Source: Burkholderiaceae bacterium
GTDB taxonomy: Bacteria; Pseudomonadota; Gammaproteobacteria; Burkholderiales; Burkholderiaceae_C
Assembly (NCBI GenBank): GCA_919902775.1
Contig: CAKKRJ010000010.1
Span: 62,001-126,000, forward strand
Reading direction: 5' to 3'
DNA length: 64,000 bases
Shown here: positions 51,356-61,282 of the stretch, piece by piece
How positions within the stretch are numbered: position 1 is the first letter of the stretch
Layout: every line of letters begins with the position of its first letter
The notes under the pieces: generated by a model
The model's database searches: none
What the model saw: the letters and a program-made list of their open reading frames with translations, nothing else
What the model was told of the DNA's origin: nothing
Position numbers and translations under genes: made by a program

Positions 51356-52348
51356 TTAACGCTCTCCCCGCGCCAGTGCCTCGCGGGCCAGTTGCCACAC
51401 TTCACGCGGCGGCAAAGGCTTGAGCCGGTGGTCACTCCACACCTGGCGCCACAAACGCCCCCCACGCTGACCGTGGTAAAGCCCCAGCATGTGCCTTGCA
51501 ATCGCATACCAGGGGCAACCGTCTTCGGCAAAGGCGCGCTCCATGTAGCGCACCATGGCCTCCTCCACCGCTTCGCGGCTGGGCACCGCATGGGCATCGC
51601 CGTAAAACGTGGCATCCCAGCTGCCCAGCAGCCAGGGGTTGTAATAGGCTTCGCGTCCAATCATCACGCCGTCGGCATGTTGCAAATGGCGGGCAATTTC
51701 TTCGTTGGTCTTGATGCCGCCATTGACGGCGATCACCAGCCCAGGAAAATCTTTTTTGAGCTGGTAAGCCAGCTCGTAACGCAGCGGCGGGATTTCCCGG
51801 TTTTCTTTCGGGCTCAAGCCGTCCAGCCAGGCGTTGCGGGCGTGCACGATGAACACCCGGCACCCGGCATCGCTGACGGTGCCCACAAAATCGCGCACAA
51901 AGTCGTAGCTTTCAATGCGGTCAATGCCAATGCGGTGCTTGACCGTCACGGGCACATCCACCACGTCCAGCATGGCCTTGACACCATCGGCCACGGTGCG
52001 CGGCTCGTTCATCAGGCAGGCCCCAAAAGCGCCGCGCTGCACACGGTCTGAAGGACAACCGCAGTTGAGGTTGATTTCGTCATAGCCCCAGTCCTGGCCC
52101 AACTTGGCGGCAAGGGCCAGATCGGCCGCATCGCTGCCCCCCAGCTGCAAGGCCACAGGGTGTTCTTCGGCATTGAAGCGCAGGTGCCGCTGCACGCTGC
52201 CATGGCGCAAGGCGCCGGTGGTCACCATCTCGGTGTAAAGCAAGGTGTGGCGCGTCAACAGGCGATGCAGGTAACGGCAATGCCTATCGGACCAGTCCAT
52301 CATGGGGGCCACAGACAAACGCCAGCGGTGGGTATCGGGAAATTGCAT
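51356..52348 (-). CDS. dusA: tRNA-dihydrouridine(20/20a) synthase DusA
   Basis: 330 residues from ATG 52348; upstream codons to 52579 would overlap the next gene region and are unlikely. FMN TIM barrel with APMMDWSDRHCRY, the catalytic Cys in NLNCGCPSDRV, QRGAFGACLM, VKHRIGID and GVMIGREAYYNPW. Reduces uridine in the tRNA D-loop. Confidence 0.93.
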   Translation of the reverse strand: MQFPDTHRWRLSVAPMMDWSDRHCRYLHRLLTRHTLLYTEMVTTGALRHGSVQRHLRFNAEEHPVALQLGGSDAADLALAAKLGQDWGYDEINLNCGCPSDRVQRGAFGACLMNEPRTVADGVKAMLDVVDVPVTVKHRIGIDRIESYDFVRDFVGTVSDAGCRVFIVHARNAWLDGLSPKENREIPPLRYELAYQLKKDFPGLVIAVNGGIKTNEEIARHLQHADGVMIGREAYYNPWLLGSWDATFYGDAHAVPSREAVEEAMVRYMERAFAEDGCPWYAIARHMLGLYHGQRGGRLWRQVWSDHRLKPLPPREVWQLAREALARGER

Positions 52349-52446
52349 GGGACTGATTATCCTTGCCGCGACACGGCCAAGGCACACCCACACGCGAACA
52401 AAAGGTAGCATGGCGCTGAACGGATTCAACCAAGAGGAGTGTGCGC

Positions 52447-52869
52447 ATGAACAACCCGACCATCTGGTGGCTGGTGACCGGTGTTTTGGTGGCCATGGAG
52501 CTGACGACCGGCACGTTTTACCTGCTGATGCTGGCCGTGGGCGCCGCCGCTGCGGCACTGGCCGCGCACACCGGGGCATCGCTCACGGCACAGCTCGTGA
52601 CTGCGGCCATCGTCGGTGGGCTGGCCGTGGTGTTATGGAGCATTTACCGCAATCGCCTGCCGGGTCTGACGGCATCGAGCGATGCGGACCAGCATCTGGA
52701 TGTGGGCGAAACGGTTCAAGTCGACGCTTGGGACGCCCAGGGCCTGGCGCAAGTCAAACACCGGGGCGCCCTCTGGACGGGCGTGGTCCGGGACCCACTG
52801 CCCCCATCGCCCGGGCTGTTTCGCATCCAGGCGATTGAAGGCAACCGCCTGGTGCTCGAAAAAATTTGA
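52447..52869 (+). CDS. NfeD-family membrane protein
   Basis: About 140 residues: two to three N-terminal hydrophobic segments (to ~70) then an OB-fold domain (VGETVQVDAWDAQGLAQVKH, RGALWTGVV, IEGNRLVLEKI). NfeD proteins pair with SPFH proteins, as with the gene 28 bp downstream, and help organise membrane microdomains or quality control. An in-frame upstream ATG at 52441 is not present as a better option; ATG 52447 has GAGGAG 12 bases before. Confidence 0.85.
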   Translation: MNNPTIWWLVTGVLVAMELTTGTFYLLMLAVGAAAAALAAHTGASLTAQLVTAAIVGGLAVVLWSIYRNRLPGLTASSDADQHLDVGETVQVDAWDAQGLAQVKHRGALWTGVVRDPLPPSPGLFRIQAIEGNRLVLEKI

Positions 52870-52897
52870 AGTTTGTTTTTACAAAGGGAGTCTCCAC

Positions 52898-53818
52898 ATG
52901 GAAATCGCCATTCTTTTCCTGGTCATCGCCGTCTTGTTCGTCGTTAAAACCGTCAAGGTCGTGCCCCAACAACACGCCTGGGTCGTCGAGCGACTCGGCA
53001 AATACCACGCCAGCCTCACACCCGGTCTGAATTTTGTGGTGCCGTTTGTCGACAACGTGATCCAGAAACACAGCCTGAAAGAAATCCCGCTGGATGTGCC
53101 CAGCCAGATTTGCATCACGCGCGACAACACCCAATTGCAGGTGGACGGCATCCTTTACTTTCAGGTCACCGACCCCAAACTGGCCAGCTACGGCTCATCC
53201 AACTACATCATGGCCGTGACGCAGCTGGCACAAACCAGCCTGCGCAGCGTGATCGGCAAGCTGGAACTGGACAAGACCTTTGAGGAGCGCGACATCATCA
53301 ACGCACAGGTCGTCGCTGCCATCGACGAAGCGGCCCTGAACTGGGGCGTGAAGGTGCTGCGCTACGAGATCAAGGACCTGACACCGCCCAGCGAAATCCT
53401 GCACGCCATGCAATCGCAAATCACGGCAGAGCGTGAAAAACGGGCATTGATCGCCGCCTCGGAAGGTCGCCGCCAAGAGCAAATCAACATTGCCACGGGC
53501 GAGCGCGAAGCCTTCATTGCGCGATCAGAGGGTGAAAAACAGGCCGCCATCAACAAGGCCCAAGGTGATGCCGCGGCCATCATGGAAATGGCCAATGCCA
53601 CGGCACAAGCCATCGAGCGCATTGCTGCTGCTATCTGCCAGCCCGGTGGTGAGCAGGCCGTGCAGTTGAAAGTGGCAGAACAAGCGGTGCACGCCTATGC
53701 CAAAGTGGCGCAAGACGCCAAGACCACGCTCATCGTGCCGGGCAACATGACAGAGGTCTCGGGCCTCATCGCCTCGGCCATGCAGATGGTGGGCACGGGC
53801 AAACAGGCTGGCCACTGA
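52898..53818 (+). CDS. SPFH/band 7 protein (stomatin/QmcA-like)
   Basis: 306 residues: one N-terminal membrane helix (MEIAILFLVIAVLFVV), the band 7 domain (QQHAWVVERLGKYHASLTPG, FVDNVIQKHSLKEI), then a long Ala/Glu-rich coiled coil (ALIAASEGRRQEQINIATGE) that forms the oligomer. RBS GGGAG precedes ATG 52898. Forms a membrane-bound cage with NfeD encoded upstream; probable roles are membrane quality control and protease regulation. Confidence 0.9.
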   Translation: MEIAILFLVIAVLFVVKTVKVVPQQHAWVVERLGKYHASLTPGLNFVVPFVDNVIQKHSLKEIPLDVPSQICITRDNTQLQVDGILYFQVTDPKLASYGSSNYIMAVTQLAQTSLRSVIGKLELDKTFEERDIINAQVVAAIDEAALNWGVKVLRYEIKDLTPPSEILHAMQSQITAEREKRALIAASEGRRQEQINIATGEREAFIARSEGEKQAAINKAQGDAAAIMEMANATAQAIERIAAAICQPGGEQAVQLKVAEQAVHAYAKVAQDAKTTLIVPGNMTEVSGLIASAMQMVGTGKQAGH

Positions 53819-53837
53819 ACGCCTCCCGTGCCGACAC

Positions 53838-53866
53838 AAAAAAACCCGCCGAGGCGGGTTTTTTTG
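53838..53866. terminator. Bidirectional intrinsic terminator
   Basis: A-run, CCCGC, four-base loop, GCGGG and T-run. It lies between the converging SPFH and phaB genes and can serve both. Confidence 0.9.
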
Positions 53867-53881
53867 TGGCTGATGCACGCA

Positions 53882-54619
53882 TCAACCCATGTGCAAACCG
53901 CCGTTGACCGAGAAGTCAGCACCGGTGGCGTAACCGCCCTCTTCGCTGGCCAGCCAGGCAATGATGGATGCGATTTCGCTGGGCTTGCCCAAGCGTTTGA
54001 CCGGCACGGTGGCCACAATCTTTTCCAGCACATCAGGACGGATGGCGTTGACCATGTCGGTGCCGATATAACCCGGCGACACGGTGTTCACGGTCACGCC
54101 TTTGGTCGCCATTTCCTGGGCCAGCGCCATCGAGAAACCGTGCATACCGGCTTTGGCGGCCGAGTAATTGGTCTGGCCTGCCTGACCCTTTTCACCGTTG
54201 ACCGAGCTGATGTTGATGATGCGGCCCCAGCCCTTTTCTACCATGTCGGCAACCACTTGCTTGGTCACGTTGAACATGGAGTCCAGGTTGGTGTTCATCA
54301 CAGCATCCCAATCGTCGCGGCTCATTTTCAGGAACATGCGGTCTTTGGTGATGCCAGCATTGTTGACCAGTACGTCGATGCTGCCATGTTCGGCTTTGGT
54401 CTTGCTGAAAGCCTCGACGGTGGAATCCCAGTCACCGACATTGCCCACCGATGCATAGAACGTAAAGCCCAGCGTTTTTTGCTCGTCCAGCCATTTGGTG
54501 TAGTCACGGGTCGGACCGCAACCAGCGATGACCTTGAAGCCCTCCTGGTGAAGGCGCTGGCAGATCGCGGTACCAATGCCGCCCATGCCCCCTGTGACGT
54601 AAGCTACTTTTTGACTCAT
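53882..54619 (-). CDS. phaB: Acetoacetyl-CoA reductase
   Basis: 245 residues, classical SDR: YVTGGMGGIGTAIC (cofactor), NNAGI, catalytic Ser in NISSVNGEKGQAGQ, YSAAK. This last sequence context (NGEKGQAGQTNYSAAKAG) is the one of PhaB. NADPH reduction of acetoacetyl-CoA to (R)-3-hydroxybutyryl-CoA for PHB. Third gene of phaCAB, with AGGAGA before the ATG. Confidence 0.95.
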   Translation of the reverse strand: MSQKVAYVTGGMGGIGTAICQRLHQEGFKVIAGCGPTRDYTKWLDEQKTLGFTFYASVGNVGDWDSTVEAFSKTKAEHGSIDVLVNNAGITKDRMFLKMSRDDWDAVMNTNLDSMFNVTKQVVADMVEKGWGRIINISSVNGEKGQAGQTNYSAAKAGMHGFSMALAQEMATKGVTVNTVSPGYIGTDMVNAIRPDVLEKIVATVPVKRLGKPSEIASIIAWLASEEGGYATGADFSVNGGLHMG

Positions 54620-54738
54620 GTGTTGTCTCCTATTTATGAGTGAAGTGAAATCATGGAAGCCCGTTCAAGCGGCGATGGGTGGCTGCCCTTATACGGTGAG
54701 CAGTGCGCCAACCAACGCCACTTGAGCAGTACAGTTTT

Positions 54739-55920
54739 TTATACGCGCTCGACCGCCAGCGACACGCCCATGCCGCCGCCGATGCACAGTGCAGCCAGGC
54801 CTTTTTGTGCCTGGGTGCGCTGCATTTCGTGCAGCAAAGTGACCAAAATACGGCAACCGGACGCACCGATAGGATGGCCGATGGCGATCGCACCGCCATT
54901 GACGTTGACCTTGGCCGGATCAATGTCCAGCGCCAGGTTGACCGCACAGGCTTGCGCGGCAAAGGCTTCGTTGAGCTCAAACAAATCCACGTCAGAGGCT
55001 TTCCAGCCCGCACGGGCCAGCGCCTTTTGCGATGCCGACACCGGCCCCATGCCCATGATGGCAGGATCCAGACCGCTGGTGCCGAAAGCGGCAATGCGAG
55101 CCAAAGGCTTGAGGCCCAAAGCAGCGGCCTTCTTGGCACTCATGACCATGACGGCTGCAGCGCCATCGTTGAGGCCGGAGGCATTGCCAGCCGTGACGCT
55201 GCCCGCCTTGTCGAACGCAGGGCGCAATCCTGCCAAAACTTCGGTGGTGGTTTTCTTGTTGATGAACTCGTCGGTATTGAATACCAGCGCATCGCCCTTG
55301 CGCTGGGGAATCAGCACATCCACGATTTCGTCCTTGAATTTGCCAGCGTCCTGGGCGGCAGCGGCCTTGCGCTGGCTGGCAGCGGCCAAAGCGTCCTGCA
55401 TTTCTCGGGTGATGCCCTGGGCCTTGGCCACGTTCTCGGCAGTGATGCCCATGTGGTATTGGTTGTAAACGTCCCACAGACCGTCCACGATCATGGTGTC
55501 GGTCATCTTCCAGTCACCCATGCGCTGGCCATCACGGCTGCCATTCAGCACATGTGGGCTGGCGCTCATGTTTTCCTGGCCACCGGCGATCACAATTTCA
55601 CTGTCACCCCACGCCACAGCTTGCGCGGCCAGCATGACCGCCTTCAGGCCCGAGCCGCAAACAGCGTTGATGGTCAGCGCCGGTGTCTCTTTGGCCACGC
55701 CCGCTTTCATCATGGCCTGTCGGGCCGGGTTCTGACCCACGCCAGCGGCCAGCACTTGGCCCATGATGACTTCGCCAATGGCATCGGCTGGCAAGCCGCT
55801 GCGCTCCAGCAAGGCCTTGATCACGATGCTGCCCAACTCGGTAGCGGGGGTCTTGGCCAGCGAACCACCAAACTTGCCCACAGCGGTGCGAGCAGCTGAA
55901 ACGATAACGATGTCTTCCAT
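54739..55920 (-). CDS. phaA: Acetyl-CoA acetyltransferase (beta-ketothiolase)
   Basis: 393 residues. Nucleophile Cys in NAVCGSGLKAV, His in AIGHPIGASGCRI, second Cys in ALCIGGGMGVSLAVE. Condenses two acetyl-CoA for PHB synthesis. It lies 27 bp after phaC. The 119-bp gap before phaB shows nothing I can name. Confidence 0.95.
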   Translation of the reverse strand: MEDIVIVSAARTAVGKFGGSLAKTPATELGSIVIKALLERSGLPADAIGEVIMGQVLAAGVGQNPARQAMMKAGVAKETPALTINAVCGSGLKAVMLAAQAVAWGDSEIVIAGGQENMSASPHVLNGSRDGQRMGDWKMTDTMIVDGLWDVYNQYHMGITAENVAKAQGITREMQDALAAASQRKAAAAQDAGKFKDEIVDVLIPQRKGDALVFNTDEFINKKTTTEVLAGLRPAFDKAGSVTAGNASGLNDGAAAVMVMSAKKAAALGLKPLARIAAFGTSGLDPAIMGMGPVSASQKALARAGWKASDVDLFELNEAFAAQACAVNLALDIDPAKVNVNGGAIAIGHPIGASGCRILVTLLHEMQRTQAQKGLAALCIGGGMGVSLAVERV

Positions 55921-55947
55921 TTTCTAAGTCTCCGTAGGGTAAAAAAA

Positions 55948-57666
55948 TCAGGCTTTGGCTTTGACGTAGCGGCCAGGCGCCGCTTCGATGGCCTTGAATT
56001 GGCGGGTTTTGCCATAGGTTTTTGGCGCGGCGATGGATTTTCCAGCATGGCTTTTGAGCCAGTCAGCCCAATCGGTCCACCAGCTGCCGGGTTGTTCCTT
56101 GGCATTGCTGATCCAGTCGTTCACATCGGCTGGGAACTGGTTGCCCTCACTCAACCAATGGCTGCGCTTTTTGGCAGCCGGCGGGTTGATCACCCCGGCA
56201 ATGTGCCCCGATGCCCCCATGACAAAACGCTTTTTGCCCGGCAACACCTGGGTGCTGGCATACGCGCCACCAATGGGCACGATGTGGTCTTCGCGTGAGC
56301 CGTAGATGTAGACCGGCAAATCCAGCTGGCGCAAGTCAATGCTTTCACCGCAAACGGTGACTTGGCCTGGCTTGACCAGGTTGTTTTCCAGATAGGTGTT
56401 GCGCAGGTACCAGGCATAAAACGGCCCGGGCAAGTTGGTCGAATCGCTGTTCCAATACAGCAAGTCAAAGGGCGGCGGTGTTTCGCCCTTGAGGTAATTG
56501 CCCACCACATAGTTCCACACCAGGTCGTTCGGGCGCAAAAAGCTGAACGTGGATGCCAGGTCCTGCCCCTTGAGCAGCCCGCCTTGGCCCATTTGCATTT
56601 CACGGAACTTGACGAAATTGTCGTCAATGAACACGTCCAGAATGCCGGTGTCGGTGAAGTTGATCAGCGTGGTGAGGAAGGTGGCGCTGGCCACTGGCTT
56701 CTCGCCACGCGCAGCCAGCACGGCCAGCGCGGTGGACAAAATGGTGCCGCCCACACAGAAACCCAGCGCGTTGATCTTGGGTGCACCCGTGATGGCTTGC
56801 ACCACGCGGATCGCCTCAAGGGCGGCATGCTCAATGTAGTCGTCCCAGGTTTTCTGCGCCATGGACTCGTCAGGGTTGCGCCAGCTGACCACGAAGGTGC
56901 GGTGGCCCTGACTGACCGCATAGCGAATCAGCGAATTTTCAGGCTGCAGATCGAGGATGTAGAACTTGTTGATGCAAGGCGGGACCAACAAGAACGGCTT
57001 TTCGTAAACCTTGGCGGTCAGGGGCTTGTATTCGATGAGCTGGAAAAATTCGTTCTCGAACACCACAGCGCCTTCGGTGGTCGCCACGTTCTTGCCGACC
57101 TCGAACAGACTTTCGTCCGTCATCGAGACGTGTCCCTGCTGCATGTCGTGCATCAGGTTTTTCACGCCTTTGGCTATGCTTTCGCCCTTGGTCTCGACCG
57201 CTTTCTTTTGCGCTTCGGCGTTGAAGGCCAGGAAGTTGCTGGGTGCGGCAGCCGCCACCCATTGTTCGATGGCAAAGCGAACGCGGGTGCGGGTTTTTTC
57301 ATCGGCATCCACCGCATCGGCCAGGCCCATCAAGGTGCGGGCATTGAGCAAATACGTGGACGCATTGAAGGCCGCCACCGGATTGGACGCCCAGGCTTCA
57401 CCAGAGAAACGGCGGTCCTTGACTTGCAGGCTGTTGTGCAGACTCTGATTCCACAAATCAGAGGCATCTTTGAAGTACTGGCCTTGCAGCGCCTGGATCT
57501 TTTCAGGTGAGAATTTGAGCTGTGGCGCCGCCGTGTCCGCACTGGACTTGAGTCCGCCCAGATCCATGGTCTGGAAATGCTGCATGGCCTGCCCCCAACT
57601 TTTGGACAGGTTTTGCTGAAAACCCTCGCCCAATTGCGCCCAAAATTCCGGTGTGGGTGCCGTCAT
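55948..57666 (-). CDS. phaC: Class I poly(3-hydroxyalkanoate) synthase
   Basis: 572 residues. The lipase-like box GFCVGGT carries the catalytic Cys; the Asp is in DLPVYIYGSREDHIVP and the His in GASGHIAGVINPP. An N-terminal ~200-residue domain typical of class I precedes (WAQLGEGFQQNLSKSWGQAM). Polymerises (R)-3-hydroxyacyl-CoA at the granule surface. First gene of phaCAB; AGGAGACA precedes the ATG. Confidence 0.95.
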   Translation of the reverse strand: MTAPTPEFWAQLGEGFQQNLSKSWGQAMQHFQTMDLGGLKSSADTAAPQLKFSPEKIQALQGQYFKDASDLWNQSLHNSLQVKDRRFSGEAWASNPVAAFNASTYLLNARTLMGLADAVDADEKTRTRVRFAIEQWVAAAAPSNFLAFNAEAQKKAVETKGESIAKGVKNLMHDMQQGHVSMTDESLFEVGKNVATTEGAVVFENEFFQLIEYKPLTAKVYEKPFLLVPPCINKFYILDLQPENSLIRYAVSQGHRTFVVSWRNPDESMAQKTWDDYIEHAALEAIRVVQAITGAPKINALGFCVGGTILSTALAVLAARGEKPVASATFLTTLINFTDTGILDVFIDDNFVKFREMQMGQGGLLKGQDLASTFSFLRPNDLVWNYVVGNYLKGETPPPFDLLYWNSDSTNLPGPFYAWYLRNTYLENNLVKPGQVTVCGESIDLRQLDLPVYIYGSREDHIVPIGGAYASTQVLPGKKRFVMGASGHIAGVINPPAAKKRSHWLSEGNQFPADVNDWISNAKEQPGSWWTDWADWLKSHAGKSIAAPKTYGKTRQFKAIEAAPGRYVKAKA

Positions 57667-57752
57667 GACTTGTCTCCTGAAATTCTTATTTGGAATCGGT
57701 TACCTTCAGTATCTGTCAATTTGATGTCTCCCAAATTACAAAGATTGAAATA

Positions 57753-58055
57753 ATGTACTTGATCGTGATTGCTTGGCTTTATGTGACCTTGATGATGGCG
57801 CTGGTTGAAGCGTTGAGTACCCAAGGCAGTGTCTTGGGCGCCGTCATCACCTTTCTTTTGTATGGCGCTTTGCCCATGGCGTTGGTCGTGTATGTGATGG
57901 GCACGCCCTTGCGCCGCAAAGCCCGGCAACATGCAGAAGAAACGGTTCAAGCACAATCTGGGCTTCCTCCATCAAGGCGTGAGCCAGATGCAAGCGGCCA
58001 TGCGGCCGGATTGCCCGAGGACACGGGCATCACGCCGGTGAGAAAAGAACCGTGA
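57753..58055 (+). CDS. Small membrane protein
   Basis: 100 residues from ATG 57753: two hydrophobic helices (YLIVIAWLYVTLMMALV and VITFLLYGALPMALVVYVMG) and a hydrophilic C-terminal tail. It is divergent from phaC. Its last 84 bases lie antisense over the end of pgeF. I recall similar short membrane proteins next to this locus in Comamonadaceae, without known function. Confidence 0.6.
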   Translation: MYLIVIAWLYVTLMMALVEALSTQGSVLGAVITFLLYGALPMALVVYVMGTPLRRKARQHAEETVQAQSGLPPSRREPDASGHAAGLPEDTGITPVRKEP

Positions 58056-58760
58056 AGCCTGCGTCACCGTGCACCAGTCCGGCTGGCTGTTGTTGCCAAA
58101 AATGCGCGTCACGCCCCTGCGCTGCAAGCGCAACCGGGCCAGACCGGCCAAATCGGCCAGCCATTTGCCCTGCGACAAAGGTGTAAAAAACACGGCTGCA
58201 GCAGGATCCATGTCGCCAAAAGCGGCCACCACTTCAGGCCCCACCTCAAACGCTTGAGGGCCGATACACGGGCCAAGCCAGACCAGCAGGTCGCCTGGTG
58301 GCGTATCGCACAAGGGCGACGAGTCCAGCAAGGCTTCCAGCACGCCAGTGCCGTCTTCACCGGCCAGGCCACGCCAACCCGCGTGCGCAGCCGCCACCCA
58401 ATGCCCAGTGGTGTCGCACAGCAACACCGGCAAACAGTCGGCCACCATGATGGTGCAAGCCACCCCCGCGTCCACCGCGATGCACGCATCGGCCTGCATG
58501 CCATCTTCACTGGCGGCGTCCAGCAGCACAGCCTGAACACCATGGACTTGCTTTAAAAAAACAGGCCGGGCGCCCAAGGCCAGCTGCAGGCGTTGGCGGT
58601 TGATTTGCACGCTGTCCGGTAAATCCCCCACATGGTCGCCCAGATTCATGCTGTCCCAAGGGGCTTGCGACACACCACCCTGTCGATCGGTCATCACGGT
58701 CTGAACCCGCTGTGGCGCGGGCCAATCGGGCTTCAACCAAGCATGCAAAAAAGGGCTCAT
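57972..58760 (-). CDS. pgeF: Peptidoglycan editing factor PgeF (YfiH/polyphenol oxidase family)
   Basis: 262 residues from ATG 58760 (MSPFLHAWLKPDW). Conserved zinc/copper-site features of the family: LKQVHGVQAV, VADCLPVLL, AAAHAGWRGLAGEDG, WLGPCIGPQAFEVG. The family hydrolyses mis-incorporated muropeptide or acts on purine nucleosides. Its end overlaps an opposite small membrane gene. Confidence 0.9.
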   Translation of the reverse strand: MSPFLHAWLKPDWPAPQRVQTVMTDRQGGVSQAPWDSMNLGDHVGDLPDSVQINRQRLQLALGARPVFLKQVHGVQAVLLDAASEDGMQADACIAVDAGVACTIMVADCLPVLLCDTTGHWVAAAHAGWRGLAGEDGTGVLEALLDSSPLCDTPPGDLLVWLGPCIGPQAFEVGPEVVAAFGDMDPAAAVFFTPLSQGKWLADLAGLARLRLQRRGVTRIFGNNSQPDWCTVTQASRFFSHRRDARVLGQSGRMAACIWLTP

Positions 58761-58887
58761 GAACGTCGCATTTCGCGGAGATGAAAGACACAAAACAACA
58801 AGGCCAATGGCATGCTTTGAAGGATAAACCCAAAAAACCCGCGATACGGGCGACCTGCCACAAACAACGTGTACCTTTTAATGTGTA

Positions 58888-59664
58888 ATGTCCCCCATGC
58901 CAAGCGCGACCGAACCACCTGACCTGCCCTGGATTGAAGCCGACGAAGCATTGCCAGCAGTCCATCTGGCCTGGGGTGCAGAATCCCCCGCCCCGGGCTT
59001 GCTGGCCGCAGGGTATGACCTGTCTGTACCACGCTTGCTGGAGTCGTACAGCCAAGGGGTTTTCCCATGGTTCAGTACGGGTCAACCCGTGCTGTGGTGG
59101 AGCCCGGATCCCCGGATGGTGCTGCATGTGGCGCGTTTTCGTTTTTACCGTTCGTTGCGCCAAACACTCAAACGCTGTTTGCATCAGCCCGGTTTTGCAC
59201 TGACTTTTGACCGCGACTTCAGCCAGGTCATCCGCCGCTGCAGTACGTCACCCAGAGCGGGGCAAAGTGGCACCTGGATCGTTCCGGCGATGGTGGCGGC
59301 CTACGAAGACCTGCACCGCGCAGGACATGCACACAGCGTTGAAGTCTGGCTGAACGGTGAGCTGGTCGCAGGTCTTTACTTTGTGGCCCTGGGTCACGCT
59401 GTGTTTGGGGAGTCAATGTTCACCACGGTGACCGATGGCTCCAAAATGGCCTTGGCCAGTTTGGTCAGTGTTTGTCTGAAACACGGCATTGCAGCCATCG
59501 ACTGCCAGCAAAACACCCGGCACCTGGCCTCATTGGGCGCACAAGAAATGCCCCGCGCTGATTTTGTGGCGCACGTCACACAAGCGGGCCAGAAACCTCC
59601 CGTCGCATGGGCACAGCAAACCCTATACTGGGAGACGTTGACGGCTTTGGACAACACGTCGTGA
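58888..59664 (+). CDS. aat: Leucyl/phenylalanyl-tRNA--protein transferase
   Basis: 258 residues. Signatures: [58 protein letters not shown] and [16 protein letters not shown]. Adds Leu/Phe to N-terminal Arg/Lys for ClpS/ClpA degradation. It overlaps bpt by 4 bp (GTGA). Confidence 0.95.
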   Translation: MSPMPSATEPPDLPWIEADEALPAVHLAWGAESPAPGLLAAGYDLSVPRLLESYSQGVFPWFSTGQPVLWWSPDPRMVLHVARFRFYRSLRQTLKRCLHQPGFALTFDRDFSQVIRRCSTSPRAGQSGTWIVPAMVAAYEDLHRAGHAHSVEVWLNGELVAGLYFVALGHAVFGESMFTTVTDGSKMALASLVSVCLKHGIAAIDCQQNTRHLASLGAQEMPRADFVAHVTQAGQKPPVAWAQQTLYWETLTALDNTS

Positions 59665-60398
59665 CCCACCTCAAAGACCTCCCCATTCAGGCCTTGCAGT
59701 TTTACGCCACGGCACCTTATGCCTGCAGTTACCTGCCGGACCGCTCAGCACGCTCCCAAGTGGCAACCCCCAGCCACCTGATTCAAAACGAGGTGTATGC
59801 CGATCTGGTGGAGCAGGGTTTTCGCCGCAGCGGCATGTTCACCTACCGCCCATACTGCGATGGCTGTCAGGCCTGCCAGCCTCTGCGTATCCAGGTCAAT
59901 GCGTTCAAGCCCGACCGCAGCCAGCGCCGCGCCTGGCGCGCCCACCAGAACTTGCAGGTCCGTGTCCTCGACCTGCAGTTCGACCCCGATCACTATGCTT
60001 TGTATTTGCGCTACCAAACCAGCCGCCACCCCGGTGGCGGCATGGACCACGACAGCGTGGACCAATACAACCAGTTTTTGCTGCAAAGCAGGGTCAACTC
60101 CCGCATCGTTGAGTTTCGAGCGCCGGCGCAAGAAGGTCAGCTGGGCCAGCTGAAAATGATCAGCATCGTGGATGTCCTGAACCACGGTTTGTCGGCTGTC
60201 TATACGTTTTACGCGCCTGAAGACAACGCGAGCTACGGCACGTTCGGCGTGCTGTGGCAAATCCAGCAGGCCGCGCAACTGCAGCTGCCTTATGTCTACC
60301 TGGGCTACTGGATCGAGAGCAGCCCCAAAATGAACTACAAGTCCCGTTTTCAACCTTGCGAAATACGGCAGCATGGCCAATGGCAGGCTTTGACATGA
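59661..60398 (+). CDS. bpt: Aspartate/glutamate leucyltransferase (Bpt, arginyltransferase family)
   Basis: 245 residues from GTG 59661, which overlaps the aat stop. Conserved Cys set and core: [52 protein letters not shown]. Adds Leu to N-terminal Asp/Glu, so with Aat it completes the N-degron tagging pair. Confidence 0.93.
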   Translation: MTHLKDLPIQALQFYATAPYACSYLPDRSARSQVATPSHLIQNEVYADLVEQGFRRSGMFTYRPYCDGCQACQPLRIQVNAFKPDRSQRRAWRAHQNLQVRVLDLQFDPDHYALYLRYQTSRHPGGGMDHDSVDQYNQFLLQSRVNSRIVEFRAPAQEGQLGQLKMISIVDVLNHGLSAVYTFYAPEDNASYGTFGVLWQIQQAAQLQLPYVYLGYWIESSPKMNYKSRFQPCEIRQHGQWQALT

Positions 60399-60445
60399 AT
60401 GCCTCGGTTTCACAGTGTAAAATTTAACGACTGCCAACCGACACC

Positions 60446-61225
60446 ATGAAAAAAAACCCTGCCCTCACGCCGACCCCGACGATCCAGGTCATTGAGCGCA
60501 TGTTCTCGCTGATTGACGTTCTCGCTTCACGCGAGGAGGCGATCTCTTTGAAGGAAATCAGCGAAAAAACAGGCTTGCACCCGTCGACAGCGCACCGCAT
60601 CTTGAACGACTTGGCCACAGGTCGATTTGTGGACCGGCCAGAAGCGGGCAATTACCGCTTGGGCATGCGACTTCTGGAGCTGGGCAACCTGGTCAAAGGA
60701 CGCTTGAATGTGCGTGACGCCGCACTGACCCCCATGCGTGATTTGCACAAACTCATCCAACAGCCGGTGAACCTCAGCATGCGGCAAGGCGATGAGATCG
60801 TGTACATCGAGCGGGCTTACAGCGAACGCTCAGGCATGCAGGTGGTGAGGGCCATCGGTGGACGTGCGCCGTTGCACCTGACCTCGGTGGGCAAGCTCTT
60901 CTTGGCGGCAGATGACCCCTTGCGTGTTCGGTCTTATGCCACCCGCACCGGACTGCTGGGCCAGACACGCAACAGCATCACCCAACTGCAGGTGCTCGAA
61001 AGAGAGTTGGCACGCGTCAAGCAATACGGCATTGCCCGTGACAACGAAGAGTTGGAGATGGGTGTGCGCTGCATTGCGGCCGGCATCTACGACGACCAAG
61101 GAAAATTGCTGGCCGGCTTGTCCATCTCAGCCCCCACAGACCGCCTGGACGAAGGCTGGTTGCCCAAGCTACAGGCTACTGCGCATGAGATCTCCAGAAC
61201 CTTGGGCTATCACGGCGACCACTGA
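60446..61225 (+). CDS. IclR-family transcriptional regulator
   Basis: 259 residues: winged helix (ISLKEISEKTGLHPSTAHRI, DLATGRFVDRPEAGNYRLG) and the IclR effector domain (RQGDEIVYIERAYSERSGMQ, LHLTSVGKLFLAAD, GVRCIAAGIYDDQGKLLAGL). Target not evident; neighbours do not include a matching catabolic operon. The start lies 47 bp after bpt. Confidence 0.88.
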   Translation: MKKNPALTPTPTIQVIERMFSLIDVLASREEAISLKEISEKTGLHPSTAHRILNDLATGRFVDRPEAGNYRLGMRLLELGNLVKGRLNVRDAALTPMRDLHKLIQQPVNLSMRQGDEIVYIERAYSERSGMQVVRAIGGRAPLHLTSVGKLFLAADDPLRVRSYATRTGLLGQTRNSITQLQVLERELARVKQYGIARDNEELEMGVRCIAAGIYDDQGKLLAGLSISAPTDRLDEGWLPKLQATAHEISRTLGYHGDH

Positions 61226-61240
61226 AAAGCTGCGCTCATG

Positions 61241-61267
61241 AAAAAAGGCCTCATCGAGGCCTTTTTT
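61241..61267. terminator. Bidirectional intrinsic terminator
   Basis: AAAAAAGGCCTC, loop ATC, GAGGCCTTTTTT, between the converging iclR and pbpG genes. Confidence 0.92.
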
Positions 61268-61282
61268 CATGTTGCCAGCCGA

